Source: Isoetes taiwanensis (Eukaryota; Streptophyta; Lycopodiopsida; Isoetales; Isoetaceae). Taken from it: a stretch of DNA of 64,000 nucleotides. Shown in pieces: positions 48,597 to 59,653 of the stretch. A program made the translations under genes and the position numbers. The notes beneath the pieces were generated by a model. It was not told the DNA's origin. It did not search any database and was given only the letters and a program-made list of their open reading frames with translations. The stretch spans positions 1,988,909 through 2,052,908 of the forward strand of contig JAJEKV010000080.1 of assembly GCA_021234155.1 (NCBI GenBank), given 5' to 3'. Position 1 is the stretch's first letter. Each line of letters opens with the position of its first letter.

Positions 48597-50096
48597 CTAT
48601 TTTCCATATTCAAGTTGCTGCACAACTCCATCTATTATCTTTCGATTGTTCTCCAATCCTTGTTTGTTCACCGAATTCTCCAATGTGCTTGGTGTTCCAA
48701 CATTCTCAATGATGGAATTTTCTGCTGTGCTGGAGCTGCTTATGTTGGGCGCCACTGTAATGCGAGGAGGTGTATACCCCTGTCCAACCGGGGCACTTCC
48801 TATCTTTCCCCTATTAGATTTGGTCCTTTTATTGAAACTGTTGCTAGAACCAGCCTCAAGACCTAGCATGAAAGACACTGGTTTTATGCTCTTTTCACAT
48901 ATTACTGTCATTCTGCAGTTAGGGAACTTTAGCTTTAAATCCGACCATGGGTCTGCTAGCACATATGTCATGTTGATCAGAGTATTCCTCACTTCTAAAT
49001 ATGACAAGTATGCCAAAATACCATCTCTTATCGTGGTTTTCAAGAATTTTCTCATTGTCACCATCTGTGCAACAGTCGACATGTTGGGAAAAATACTATC
49101 CAGATTATTAAACATGTACCATATGGCATGATCTAACCATGTCATGCTGTCCTTGCATGCATTTCCTTTTGTCCGAGGTTCACGCACACATTTTAAATAT
49201 GGGCACATGGTCCTCCAGACCCTTTTCAAATAGAAACTATCTCTTGTGATTGTCGAGTAGGCCATGTGGCCTTTCTGCCTTAGGTAAATATGTTCATCTC
49301 GGTCACACTTTTTGTCGAAGAATCTATGGTCTACATTCAGTTTAAATTTTTCCTTATGTACCATCTTTTCCATTCTTTCTGCTGCTACTTTTGCAGCGTG
49401 CTCTTGCTCTGGTGTAATATCTCCTAGCATTAACCAAGAGTCTCTGCTGATTGGAGCCAGGGCTCCAAAGTTTTTAGTGCGCCATATGCCTGAATTACAG
49501 AATAAAGCATGTCCTTCAACCAGCCTTTCTGGTATAATCGGAAAAAGCAGGCAATTGTGCAAGGTAAAACTGAATTCCCTGTCATCTTCCTCTTTTCCGC
49601 TTGCCTTCTTAGTGTTCATAGTCTTCCTGTCCTCTTCAGATAAGAGTGACTCCCCGAATGGATCTTCTTCATCATCTTCATGAATATTTAGGATGTTCTT
49701 ACTGCATACAGCATTGGCTAAACAGGAAACTTTTATTTTATTTGCTTTTTCTAAAGCTTTTACCCCTGAGAAGAAATGGCCCTTTGCTTGATCTTCCTCC
49801 ATGGTCCAGTGGTATAGTTTGCCAGGCAGAGCTTCATAAATTTCCTCAATGACTTTTATGGCATCTTCCCATTCATTTCCTGCTTTGTTTATCTTCGGTA
49901 CCATACTTAACCAATCATTGAAGCCAAGATGAGATATGGCTGATAGATCTTCAGGTTTTCTTGCTGCTTCTTTTTCTATTAACAGCATATGCACCTTTGG
50001 ATTTTTGATACAGCTTAGTAGAGTTTGCACTGCATAGCTGGGGCATGCAATCTTGCTGTTTTCATACAACAACCAACACATAACTACCATTAACAT
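48597..50096 (-). CDS. 499-residue orphan protein, single open frame
   Basis: This is the longest open frame in the window, intact from an ATG at 50096-50094 to TAG at 48599-48597; an in-frame TAA lies just upstream of the ATG. It shows a possible hydrophobic start (VVMCWLLY), a Lys/Glu-rich N-terminal part, an acidic stretch (HEDDEEDPFGESLLSEEDRK), a middle with WRTMCPYLKCVREPRTKG and MTWLDHAIWYMFNNLDSIFP, and a Ser/Asn-rich, probably disordered C-terminus. I recognise no domain or catalytic motif. The frame's first 11 codons lie inside a perfect 124-bp inverted repeat. It could be a transposon-encoded protein or a lineage-specific gene. A frame of this length without stops in an AT-rich region argues for recent selection or recent birth. 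Confidence 0.6.
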   Translation of the reverse strand: MLMVVMCWLLYENSKIACPSYAVQTLLSCIKNPKVHMLLIEKEAARKPEDLSAISHLGFNDWLSMVPKINKAGNEWEDAIKVIEEIYEALPGKLYHWTMEEDQAKGHFFSGVKALEKANKIKVSCLANAVCSKNILNIHEDDEEDPFGESLLSEEDRKTMNTKKASGKEEDDREFSFTLHNCLLFPIIPERLVEGHALFCNSGIWRTKNFGALAPISRDSWLMLGDITPEQEHAAKVAAERMEKMVHKEKFKLNVDHRFFDKKCDRDEHIYLRQKGHMAYSTITRDSFYLKRVWRTMCPYLKCVREPRTKGNACKDSMTWLDHAIWYMFNNLDSIFPNMSTVAQMVTMRKFLKTTIRDGILAYLSYLEVRNTLINMTYVLADPWSDLKLKFPNCRMTVICEKSIKPVSFMLGLEAGSSNSFNKRTKSNRGKIGSAPVGQGYTPPRITVAPNISSSSTAENSIIENVGTPSTLENSVNKQGLENNRKIIDGVVQQLEYGK

Positions 50097-50523
50097 TAAT
50101 TAACTTAAACCATTGCATCTAACATTTTTAAATTACAATCCCCCTGAAACCCCCTTTGGTTTGGGTGCATATTCACACGGGGGGTTACTCCGGGCAACAA
50201 GAGCTGTCGGATGGGCATATTTGCCCTTTATTCCAAGATCTGGACCGTACATAGCGATCCTCGTTTATGTATGCATGTACAAGTTTTTGTACACTGTATA
50301 TTAAGGTTTGCAAAATACTATAAGGTTTGAGAGAATGTACTTAATGGTGTTAATTTTGTACATGTATTGTAAGTTTTTTGGGGCTCTCGCTGCCCTACAT
50401 AACCCCCCGTGTGAATATGCACCCAAACCAAAGGGGGTTTCAGGGGGATTGTAATTTAAAAATGTTAGATGCAATGGTTTAAGTTAATTAATGTTAATGG
50501 TAGTTATGTGTTGGTTGTTGTAT
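50064..50523. repeat. Perfect 124-bp inverted repeat with a 212-nt spacer
   Basis: Arm 50064-50187 is the exact reverse complement of arm 50400-50523. The spacer-side ends are GGGGGGTTA and TAACCCCCC. The left arm contains the start codon and first codons of the 499-residue frame; the right arm therefore carries a second copy of that start (MLMVVMCWLLY), followed at once by a stop. The GGGGG/CCCCC-rich inner ends resemble transposon termini facing one another. Confidence 0.95.
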
Positions 50524-50685
50524 TAAAAAAACTTTGGGCCCTTCGGGCCCTTAGGGAAACAATGAGATGGCAACATATCTTGTGTGGAAAAATATTGGTG
50601 ACATTAAACATAAGAAAAGTTCAACGGAACAAACATAAGAAAAGTGCAATGGAACAAACACGTAGCAACTTTAGAATATGGGGCT

Positions 50686-51304
50686 TCTTGCAAAACCATA
50701 GTGCGTATATCTTGTCAAAACTATACCACCTATATCTTTGACAAATAAGGATGAGATACCATAGGACCATAGGAATTGATATTGCAACCACCATAGATTG
50801 CAACCACCGTAGATGGTGAAGCTTCAAATTTGATGTTTAAAGAACAAATAGGGACTTGAACACAATGCATCCTTGCCAAATAGTAGTGCTTATATCTTGC
50901 CAAACCACACCAACTATATCTTCATTAAATAAGGATGAGGTACTACACAAATTGATATTGCAACCACCATATATGGTGAAGCTTTAAATATGAAACAATG
51001 TTTGTGTTTAAAGAACAACAAAATTACATGTAACATAAAAGCAATTTGGCAACAAAATGTGTTATGTAGAATGTCTTGTAAGTTCTAACATTTATGTGCA
51101 GAAAGTGCATAACTCAAAATTATAAAATTATAAGCATAGAGCATGAATATAAATGATAAACGTAATGATGACACCTGCACTTTTTTTCTAGCACTGCAAA
51201 ATACTTTTGCATTTCATCTTCAAAATCATAAACCTGATGACGAAGTGCACATGATGATGAAGTGCACCTGCATTTTTTTTCTAGCATTGCAAAATGCTTT
51301 TGCA
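50686..51304. repeat. Tandem duplications
   Basis: A diverged unit of about 155-160 nt occurs at about 50686-50845 and 50872-51025 (shared: gatattgcaaccaccat, atggtgaagctt, tgtttaaagaacaa). A second unit of about 50 nt (cacctgca...ttctagca..gcaaaat.cttttgcat) occurs at about 51165-51213 and 51253-51304. No coding seen. Confidence 0.75.
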
Positions 51305-51309
51305 TCTTG

Positions 51310-51878
51310 GTAAAATACAGCCTGTCTTTGGACTTAGCTCGGGAGATGAAGAAACAGATAGATATGGAGATGGAGAAATGGAAGGAGGCGAAAAGACTGT
51401 CCACAACGGAAACGGCAAACAAACAATATATAGTTACCAGGAAATGCCATGCGGGTATGCTAGAAATCAGATCAACTTCTTATAGAGACACATGTCAATA
51501 CAAGCAGCATAAGAAAGAGACTTTTTCAACATGGATGAGACATCTACAATAAGCACAAAGCTTCCTGGATGTTTGATAACAAACCTTTGAAACTGCTCTC
51601 TCCCTGCACGTTGTGAACGAACTCATCACCAAATGAGGCTTTGCTGTGCTACATGACCTTGCACTCCAATAGGAACCTCCAATTTTATATCAGGAGTTTT
51701 GTTGAGGAGCATTCCTGTAATTTTTCGCTTAGAAGGATCTCATATCTGTAAAGCTGCATGTGAAAAAGAAGCTGGTAACAATGCACATAATGAAGAACTA
51801 AAAGCATAAATTAAGAGCATTATCAGTACTCATCATTAGCTTTGGTGTACTGGTATCTCATACTTTTAGCTGCTCCAG
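51310..51878. other. No recognised gene; expected location of the missing TON1-like first exon
   Basis: A plus frame at about 51330-51552 has a Lys/Glu-rich, coiled-coil-like segment (MKKQIDMEMEKWKEAKRLST) that could be an upstream exon but does not match what I know of TON1 N-termini. Nothing else supports a gene here. Confidence 0.3.
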
Positions 51879-52472
51879 GCAGAATTGAGGGCCTAAAGAG
51901 CAGGGCCAAAATTGTGTTCGTAGCAATTGAAGAGCAGGAGCCTAAAGAAAAAGCGAATGGTTCAAACACATTTTCACTTATTGACACATGCAATCAGAAA
52001 GCAAAGCGTTTACATGCATCACCAACAGGTTTTATTCTGAATTCATTTTTCAAGTAAAACAATACCCAGTGACTCATTAAATGTGCATTTACTTTGTCTA
52101 GGCAAGATAGTGGCCGCATTGGTATGTGAATACCTGGAATGGGCAGAGCTAGAACACACTTTGAAGGTCTTTTTGCCAGAATGTAATGTGGTTAGTACTC
52201 TGGGCATATTGAATGGTTATTTAACTCTAGAAGAATCATCACTTTCTTTCTGGCATTAGTCAAATGGATTATCGAGGGCTGAGGTGAGAGAAAAGCTTGG
52301 AATGAAGCCTGATGGTGGAAGTGGAAAAGATAGTGAGGAGCCAGCTCCTCTTTTGCTTAAAGTTTTGGAGGATTATCTAAAGCCAGTTAGTGAAAAGTCT
52401 TACAATTACGTTGGTTTTAAGTCTGGCGATGTACCTTTCTTGGAAAATATGCCCTTTATTATGGTGGCTTGA
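51879..52472 (+). CDS. TON1: TONNEAU1-like (TON1/FOP N-terminal, LisH) gene, first exon not found
   Basis: TON1 proteins share the FOP/LisH dimerisation fold and organise cortical microtubules and the preprophase band with TRM proteins and PP2A. Exons 51879-52028, 52102-52190 and 52260-52472 join in frame across GT-AG introns. Exon 1 here gives IEGLKSRAKIVFVAIEEQE and NQKAKRLHASPTG, matching the IRAELRxxVFxAIEEQ and RARQLHxSPxG blocks. Exon 2 is the strongest match: GKIVAALVCEYLEWAELEHT followed by LKVFLPECN. Exon 3 carries APLLLKVLEDYLK, as the family's LLLxVLEGxLK. The usual N-terminal exon (LKTLVTRTLEKKG-like) was not found upstream, so this may be a partial copy or the exon may lie beyond a long intron. 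No stops within the exons. Confidence 0.7.
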
Positions 52473-52494
52473 TTGTAGTCTGCAGGCAGGCCAT

Positions 52495-53095
52495 CTAGTA
52501 CATTGTTGAATAGCGTTGCTCCATCAAATCCTTTAGGGTCAAGCTATGAAGAGCAATTTCAAAGATTAGACATTGGTTACAGGTGAAATTTTGAATTTCT
52601 AAGTATGATTGGAAAATCAGAGGCACAGGGCCAATATTTGTGCCAAAATTCACCACGTAATCCTTAAACGCTTTCCTTTTTTTGGGCCACGAGAAACCCA
52701 ATAGAACCCCAATCCCACTCACAAAACCCGTGCAATAGCCATTTCGTGCAGTTTTATTAGATAACAGAAAATAGAGGAGAGATTCAGACATTCTAACCTG
52801 ATGAAATCCCAGCTCCTTTGTAAGAGAAACGCCCAATTCAGCCATACATGCTTGAATCTGATCATCACTGCCATAATATCTCTGAATACATTGCTCTTGC
52901 TTTTTTTTTCAAGATCTTTTGCCAACGGATAGCTGATAGCAAATCCTCCTCCTCCGTAAGTCTAGAAACTAAGACCCCCATTATGGCCCTAATCCACACA
53001 ACCCTAAAAAAAAACCCTAAAAATAATGGGAGGATATTCACACCCACCACAAAAGAAGCCTCCACCATAGGATTTGCCCCTGTTTCTAAAATCAA
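52495..53095 (-). CDS. Unidentified minus-strand frames overlapping the TON1-like 3' side
   Basis: Two protein-like frames in different phases lie in order: 53095-52865 with a hydrophobic stretch (ILPLFLGFFFRVVWIRAIMGV) and 52845-52495 with KELGFHQVRMSESLLYFLLS and a second hydrophobic stretch (GFVSGIGVLLGF). They could be exons of one small membrane protein or chance frames. No family recognised and the junction is unclear. Confidence 0.2.
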
Positions 53096-53099
53096 CGGC

Positions 53100-54340
53100 T
53101 AACAAAAGGGTGCACTCTAGAAATACTATTTAGTACACCTGGATGAATACAACCACCAAATCATATGAAAACCTTAGAGAAAACAGTACAAAAACAGAAA
53201 AAAAAACCCTTGTTATAATGCTAGATATTGGTCCGAGGGCCTTGTTCCAGACTGGTGGTGCAAATTCCATATTATATTCCCCTTGAGTTTCATCTGTGTC
53301 CTGAATATGCAATCTAGCAATATTATTAGTATTATTTCCAGTATCCAAGTATTGCTCAGATATACCAAATAGATAGGATGCCACACTGGTAAGACCAATG
53401 TAATGAAATTTCTAAAAAGAACCCGGAAACAACTAGTCTAGGCAACAACCCTACTAGCAGTTCAAGCTACATCAGTCAATCCATCAGTAGCCTTATCATT
53501 CTGTACTTCAGACGAGCAATCTAAAGACAGTAGATCCTACTAAGGTCCATAAATCACTTGACTTTAATAATTAGTTATAGTACTGGTCATACAGACTTTT
53601 AGATCTGCATATTCTACCTAAGGTCTATGCTCTTAGAAATATTATCCTATACAGACCTTTCTCTAAGCTTTCCATTTGAATCGTGTACCATATTCAGATT
53701 TTATAATTTTTGGTCCAGCTTTTCTTTTATCTTTGCAAACAAACTTTTTCTTATCTTTCAGTTGTCTAATTTGCATGCACTTCCCTTTTTGCATGTCTTC
53801 ATGCAGGTGCATGGATGTATTAACCTTTGAAGTAATAAAAAACTATAAAACAGATTGCTAATTCAGTCTATCCTTTTGTATTTTAAGTCACCATTTATTA
53901 TCCATCTTTACATGGTTCTTTAATGTAGATATTGGATGGTTTCCATACCTACTTGTTTTCGTTTAACCCGAGTGTTGCTTTTTCCCAACAACACCCCATT
54001 CCTTTCCTTTGGGGAAACTTTTACATGGCGGGTTTAATTTTTGTCTGAGAAATGTCCAATCAGATCCGGGTCCTCCATCAAATGAAACCTATTGTTTACT
54101 GGTCTTTAACAACTTCTTTATGTTATTTTACAGAAATAAGCTATAAATCTGTTTTGCCATCCCTGAATTCCATAGCAGACAAAGATCTCCAGTCTATTAT
54201 GAGCTCAAAAAAAACTTTTTCCATGTATTTATATCAAAAATCCGATACATAAGCTCCTTTTTCGTTCATGATGAACATAAGCCTGGATACTTTAGTCATT
54301 TATATCAGCATCTATCATTTATCATGTCATCACTGTTAAC
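53100..54340. other. No gene seen
   Basis: AT-rich sequence between the unidentified frames and the second LINE. Short open frames here have no recognised content. Confidence 0.4.
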
Positions 54341-54344
54341 TATG

Positions 54345-55827
54345 ATATTTAAGCAGCACCCATGTGTATATGGCTTCGTTCATGTTGGCTCCACAGTCAA
54401 AGATACAACTTCTCGTCAGGGTTGTCAGGAACTTCATCTGGGGGGGAACAGAGGAGGGTGCTGTTGTTAAAGTCAGTTGGAAAAAGTGCATGTTGCCAAA
54501 GCATTTTGGTGGCCTTGGAATGATCGATTTTCTTTTGCAGAGCAAGGTAATGATTTCTAAGTTCATTTGGAGAATTTTGAATAATGTGGATGAGTCCCCC
54601 GGTTCCCGCCTTGTTTATCAGTCTTTGCAAATGTGCATTTCTTTTGGGTCTCGGTCTCTTAGGCCACTTTTCCCCTGGACTCTGTTCTATCCACTGACGG
54701 CATACCCTAATGCATCCCCATTTCTTAGAGGATTGCTAGTTGCATGGGAGATTGTACAATCTCTGTTTTATTTTCACCATCTTGCGCGCACTAGCATGAC
54801 TGCAAGTTGTTGGTGGATTCCATTGGATGGTGGTCCTCTGGTTGCTTCAGTCCACCCATTGACCCAGCGTCGATGGAGAGCAGCAGGTGTGCATATGATA
54901 TCTGATTGGTATAATAATCAAAGACAGTTGCTGACATGGGAGGAGTTTAGAGCTAAGTTCCTCCTTTTAAGGTGGGATCGAGCTATTTGGCAGAAGGTGT
55001 CTTTAACTCTTCCTCCAGTAGCACAAGTGGATGACCCTCAGCCGTGGGTAGTTCATGAGCATGTCAAAGCAGATAAGTTGGTGAATTCCATGTACAAGGT
55101 CTTGCTTGATGCTGACGTCTTGCCTCCTTCGTCCAAGTGGCCTTTGGTCATTCCCAGGGATCGGCAGAAAGCAGTATGGAAATGGGTATGGGATAAACTT
55201 CTCCATCCCAAAGTATCTGTTTTATGGTGGCAAGTCATTCATCGTTGTCTGCGAGTTAATATTCTGGTGCACAGATTTCGTCCAGAGGTGTCTTCACTTT
55301 GTCCCTTATGCGCACAGAGGGACGAGACAATTGAGCATTGCTTCTTCCTATGTAGACATGTCAGACATGCTTGGTTGTGGCTTCAAGGCCTCTTTCATTG
55401 CAATTTGAATAGCCAGCAGGTGTTATTAGCAGTTTATCCAAGTAGTTGGGATAATTTGGCAAAAAGAGCGTTTCATTTGGCTTCTGCATGGATCATCTGG
55501 TCCATTTGGAAAAGAAGGAATCTTCTCATATTCAAAGGTCTTGCTTGTTCAGAGGCACAGGTCCTTCTTGATGCACAACATCGAATCGTCAAAGCATTCA
55601 GGTGCTCATCAATTGCTAATGAGGTGAAGAGCCGTATCTGGGAGCACTATCTTCATATTCATACTTACTTATGAGTTTTTGCTTGCTCTTCATATTGTTT
55701 AGATGTTGTATTTGAGTGGGGTGGTTTTGCTCTGGTGGACATTCTCTCCACTGAGTTATTAGTCCCCATTGTACTCTGTAACTTTCTCTGGATAATAAAG
55801 GCTCAAGTCCTTCAAAAAAAAAAAAAC
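54345..55827 (+). mobile_element. LINE 3' end with one intact 436-residue frame
   Basis: A single frame from about 54364 to TGA at 55674 encodes the end of LINE ORF2. It has the thumb motif VRNFIWGG and HFGGLGMIDFLLQSKVMISK, then the C-terminal zinc-binding region with VSVLWWQVIHRCLRVN, CPLCAQRDETIEHCFFLC and W..W..RN. The Cys/His cluster CPLC-x6-EH-CFFLC is complete. An A-run at about 55816-55827 closes the element. The 5' portion, including the catalytic reverse transcriptase core, is absent. This copy is far better preserved than the one at 40.7 kb and is from a different subfamily, so it is younger. Confidence 0.9.
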
Positions 55828-55829
55828 AG

Positions 55830-56490
55830 CAAACATATTTATGCAGATCTATGGTCATATCATTTGTATAAAAAAGACCCGAATCTGTTTTTAGGCAAAC
55901 CGAACTATTGTTTTATAAAGATAATTTTAAGTAAAAGTAAGCTTGAAGCAGCAAATTCTTCCCTTAGCCATTTGTATGATCCTTGAAGTCTTTTGAGCAG
56001 CAACCAACCATAACAGCAAAAATAGCACAATGAGACTAGAAATACCACGTACCTGCAGCCAATCATGTATAAGTTAGCAATAATCTTGGTAACTATACAA
56101 GGGCCAAAAGGTACTTTAGGTATTTCTAGGCTCTTCGCCCTTTACCCATTGTACCTTTTTGCTCTTGATGAGTTAAAGCCTACTAAGAAAACAAGGAAAT
56201 AGACACAAAGGCTAGAATCTGTGAGAATATAAATATGTGTTTTTTCTTTATTATATCTATCAGACCAAACAGTCTCTTTTAACTAGTTACATTCTAATAT
56301 AAGAAATATCGTGCATTTGAACTTTATAAGGGAAGGATATCTCTCTGTTCTAATCATCCGACAGCATCATCATTTTTGTTATGGTCTGTCCTACCTTTGA
56401 ACAAGGATTGGTCTTCTTTTACAGCTCCTTATTCTCTGTTATCCTCTTTCTTACGAAACAGAGTTTTTAATATGGGTTATTCCAAACATA
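55830..56490. other. No gene seen apart from one copy of the splice-site module
   Basis: At about 56048-56150 lies tacctgcagcc...agttagcaat...agggccaaaaggtac, a diverged copy of the module at 45655 and 58048. On the minus strand it reads as an exon end with donor CTGCAG|GTACG. The preceding exon would be the one at 56492-56941. Confidence 0.4.
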
Positions 56491-56491
56491 C

Positions 56492-56941
56492 CTGAAACTC
56501 TTCATCTTCTAAACCCCCATCTTCATTATATTGCGTTTCTGGGATATAATGCTCCAGACTTGTATTGTCTCTTTGAAAACTACTAGATCTTCTATTGTAG
56601 CCGCCCCTTTTGGCAGCATAACCTCTATTTCCATCTCCATAGCTCCGTTTAGGATCATATCCCCTTCCTCCACCTCTCTGAGCCATATGTAAAGCTTTGA
56701 AATTTTCAGAATTTTTGCACCACAATAACTCCCTTTCTAGATCATCTTGAGGCGCTTCATCTTCTTCAGAGCTGCTGCTTCCGGATATGCCATTATAATC
56801 AAAACCCATCTTCCTATGGGGATAGCTATCTGGCAGGGGATCCTCCCTTAACGTTTGACGGCATGCCAGTGGCGGACTGCTCGAAATATTTCTCCTTTGG
56901 GTCAAAGATTTTCTTAATCTAAGACATTCCATTAAATGCAA
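56492..56941 (-). CDS. Exon encoding an RGG-rich segment, unknown gene
   Basis: An open minus frame from an ATG at 56941 to a likely donor (TTTCAG|GTATGT) near 56492. It carries an acidic Ser-rich stretch (SGSSSSEEDEAPQDDLERE), then a Gly/Arg/Tyr-rich part (RGGGRGYDPKRSYGDGNRGY and KRGGYNRRSSSFQRD), typical of RNA-binding low-complexity tails, then an acidic end (EDGGLEDEEFQ). No folded domain recognised. It lies upstream, in gene order, of the splice module at 56.05 kb and downstream of copy B of the duplication. It may be part of the same unknown locus. Confidence 0.4.
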
Positions 56942-57207
56942 TGGTCTTTCCCGCTCCCCTTAATAATTATTGGGTGGATATGTAGAATTTTCATGTAATG
57001 CTAGAATAAACCTTTATCTAAAGGATTTATTTCCCCATTACAGGAATCTGCCTTTATATTTTTACATCCCTATGGTATTTTTAAAGATAATGTTTTTAAA
57101 TTTCAGCTTGTAATAGCCATATAAGAATAGAATAGAATAGATTTTTTAACGTCCACGGAGACCAAACATAAAAAACATAAAAAAAAAGAGAAAAAAAAAA
57201 AAAAAAA

Positions 57208-59653
57208 CCAGTCCACGCTAGCCTTAGCAATAGCCAACTAGCCATGACATCCACCCAGGTCAATCCCTGCGGTAGTCTTATCTGCCCATACTAGGAAATT
57301 AATCCATGATGGCACCGAGTTCTCAATCATCAAGTATTTAGCTCATAACCTAGTCAAATCCATGTTTCAAATTAGACCCAAGTCCTAATTACCTATGCTC
57401 TATCATGTTATACACATGTCATAGACCATTGTCTATCAGATTTTTAGAGGCCACGAGCACTGTAGCATCCAGCCTAGTTACTGCATGTTTACACTAGTCA
57501 TTATGCATACGCATGTGGAAATGACCCCCCTCATCGCCTATAATTGCTCAGACCATTGCCCGCCCTCAGATACACTATTACTCAACCTTGTGTGTCTACA
57601 CCTTAGACTTCACTACTCATAAAAAAAAAAATGTAAATATTTTAAATAAAACTTGGATCATGTCATTACAATATTTGATACAGTCAAAAGAGATTCTCGA
57701 GGGATTCAAAAGCAATGATATATTACTGTACTTCTGCTATAATGGCCAGCATAACTGGAAATCTCAAATCAGCTCTATCAGAAAGGCATAAATATCCATG
57801 TGTCATAGCAAAATTGACTGCATTGTATGATGCTTTTAGAAAAATTATATATTCGTTTAGCTGAATACATATAAATAAGACCCTACTACAATTGAAAGTA
57901 AAATGTAGCAGTTCTTCCCTCACAAAACCCGATGGCGGCCGACTCCATAATGAGCCTCGATTCCATAAGTCCTCCATAGCTAATCCTTCTTTACCAGTTG
58001 GATCATGAAATTGAAAGCAAAAAGACAACAATAAGAGGAGAAACCGGTACCTGCAGCCAAATGACACAACATTAGCATAAGAATGGTAATGAGTGAAGGG
58101 CCAAAAGGTACATTAGATTTCTCAGCTCTTCGCTGATCACCTATTGTAGCCTTTTTACCCTCAAAACATTACCAGCTAGAAAGGATCAAAGGAAATTAGC
58201 TTCCTAACAAAGCTCCAAGTTACGATGTACTTTTACATTGTTTAGAAACTAATGAAAAAGCATTCAGATCATACTCCTATGCCACAGTAGACCAAGAACT
58301 ATGATTAAATAAGCCCTATTTTAAAGGCCTACAAGCACTAAACTTGATGCAAGAACTGGATGCGAACACCCTGTCACAATAAATATAGTATATCACTACA
58401 GCAAACCTGAAAGTACTCGTGTTCATATTTAGAATCCACATCTTGTGCGTATTGGACACTATTCCTGAATCTGGAGCCAGCATATCTGCTTCACTCTCCA
58501 TTCTAGCATATCAGCTTCACTCTCCATTCTGCTTGCCCACATATCTAAGTTTGTGAGCTTTAGAACCCTGTCGGTTTTGCCAGGGGCACCAGTTTTGCCT
58601 TCAATATCTATCTCCGCCTTATTAACTTCAAGGCCAGCTTAGAACTCAGCAGCAAGCCACTCCTCTTCCGGAGCTTCCACACTATTTTAGCTGATATTCA
58701 AGCATCTTGTAATTGTTGTATATATCCATAAGGGCATTTATTCCCGCCCATTGCATGTACCATCAAGAAAATATCCTCCGGTTCACAAATTAAATTGTAA
58801 AATCCTCAGAAATCCTAGACCTGGCTTATGGCATTAACATACCTTCTCTGTGTAAAGCCTATACTTTCAGTTTTGCATCTAGTTTCAGCAGCAACAATGT
58901 CAGAAATCATGATCTCGAGCCACAGTCCATGTACCCGAAGTGTAATGTTCCATACAAAATCGTCCATCTCTGTGGTGCATAGTCCAGGTTTAGAACCGTG
59001 GACCAAACCCTGCCCATTACTTACACCACAGTAATAACAGTCATTTGCTTCCGGTATGTGGACTTACCCACTCCACCGCAATCTTAAACCAAGGTCATAG
59101 CATAGATTTACACTCCATGTCTAAGGCCTATTTATGTCAGAATACCGCACCTCACACCAGCCACTGCACCATAATAAGATGTTTTGCACATAATCCCTTA
59201 CTCATTGTGGTGCTAAGTCAGGGTTAATGGCCGTGAACCCAGCCTTGCTCGTGTAGAGCATCTCCATAATCCATCGGTCTGTACCCTAAACCCGGGTTTG
59301 ATAATTTGTGGAGTTAACGAAACAAATTTCTGGCACTACAGTAATAGCCATTACAGGCTAAACCATAATTAAGTTAAACCCATATACTAGTGTGCTCACC
59401 AAATAGTGTATTAAAAGCTTGTAAAAATTAAGCCCAAGTGAGCCAAGTCCCTGCCCTTAGAACCATAGTCACACACTAATTAAAAATAAGACATTATTCT
59501 AGAATTATCCCTGTACAAATAAAAAACCTTTAGATTTAAGCACCCTGCATCCTATCACAGTCCAAAGACCATATGTATAAGTAAAAGCCTTCATGTCTAA
59601 GCCTGAGTATCACATAGATATGTAGCAATGCAATTGTTTACTAATATATATAT
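57208..59653 (-). repeat. Copy B of the 2.44-kb direct duplication
   Basis: Nearly identical to 44826-47262. The frame with DSGIVSNTHKMWILNMNT (58501-58316) is identical in protein to copy A. The WNIT-RVHGLWLEIMIS exon has a few substitutions. Small indels cluster around the pieces matching 45170-45240 and 45540. Both copies carry the same 26-bp internal duplication, so they descend from one already altered parent. Flanks outside the A-tract and the TA repeat are unrelated. Confidence 0.85.

Noticed and set aside
48646-49683. Plus-strand frames opposite the 499-residue frame
   Set aside because: Composition is typical of antisense shadow and no family matched; the minus frame is longer and uninterrupted.
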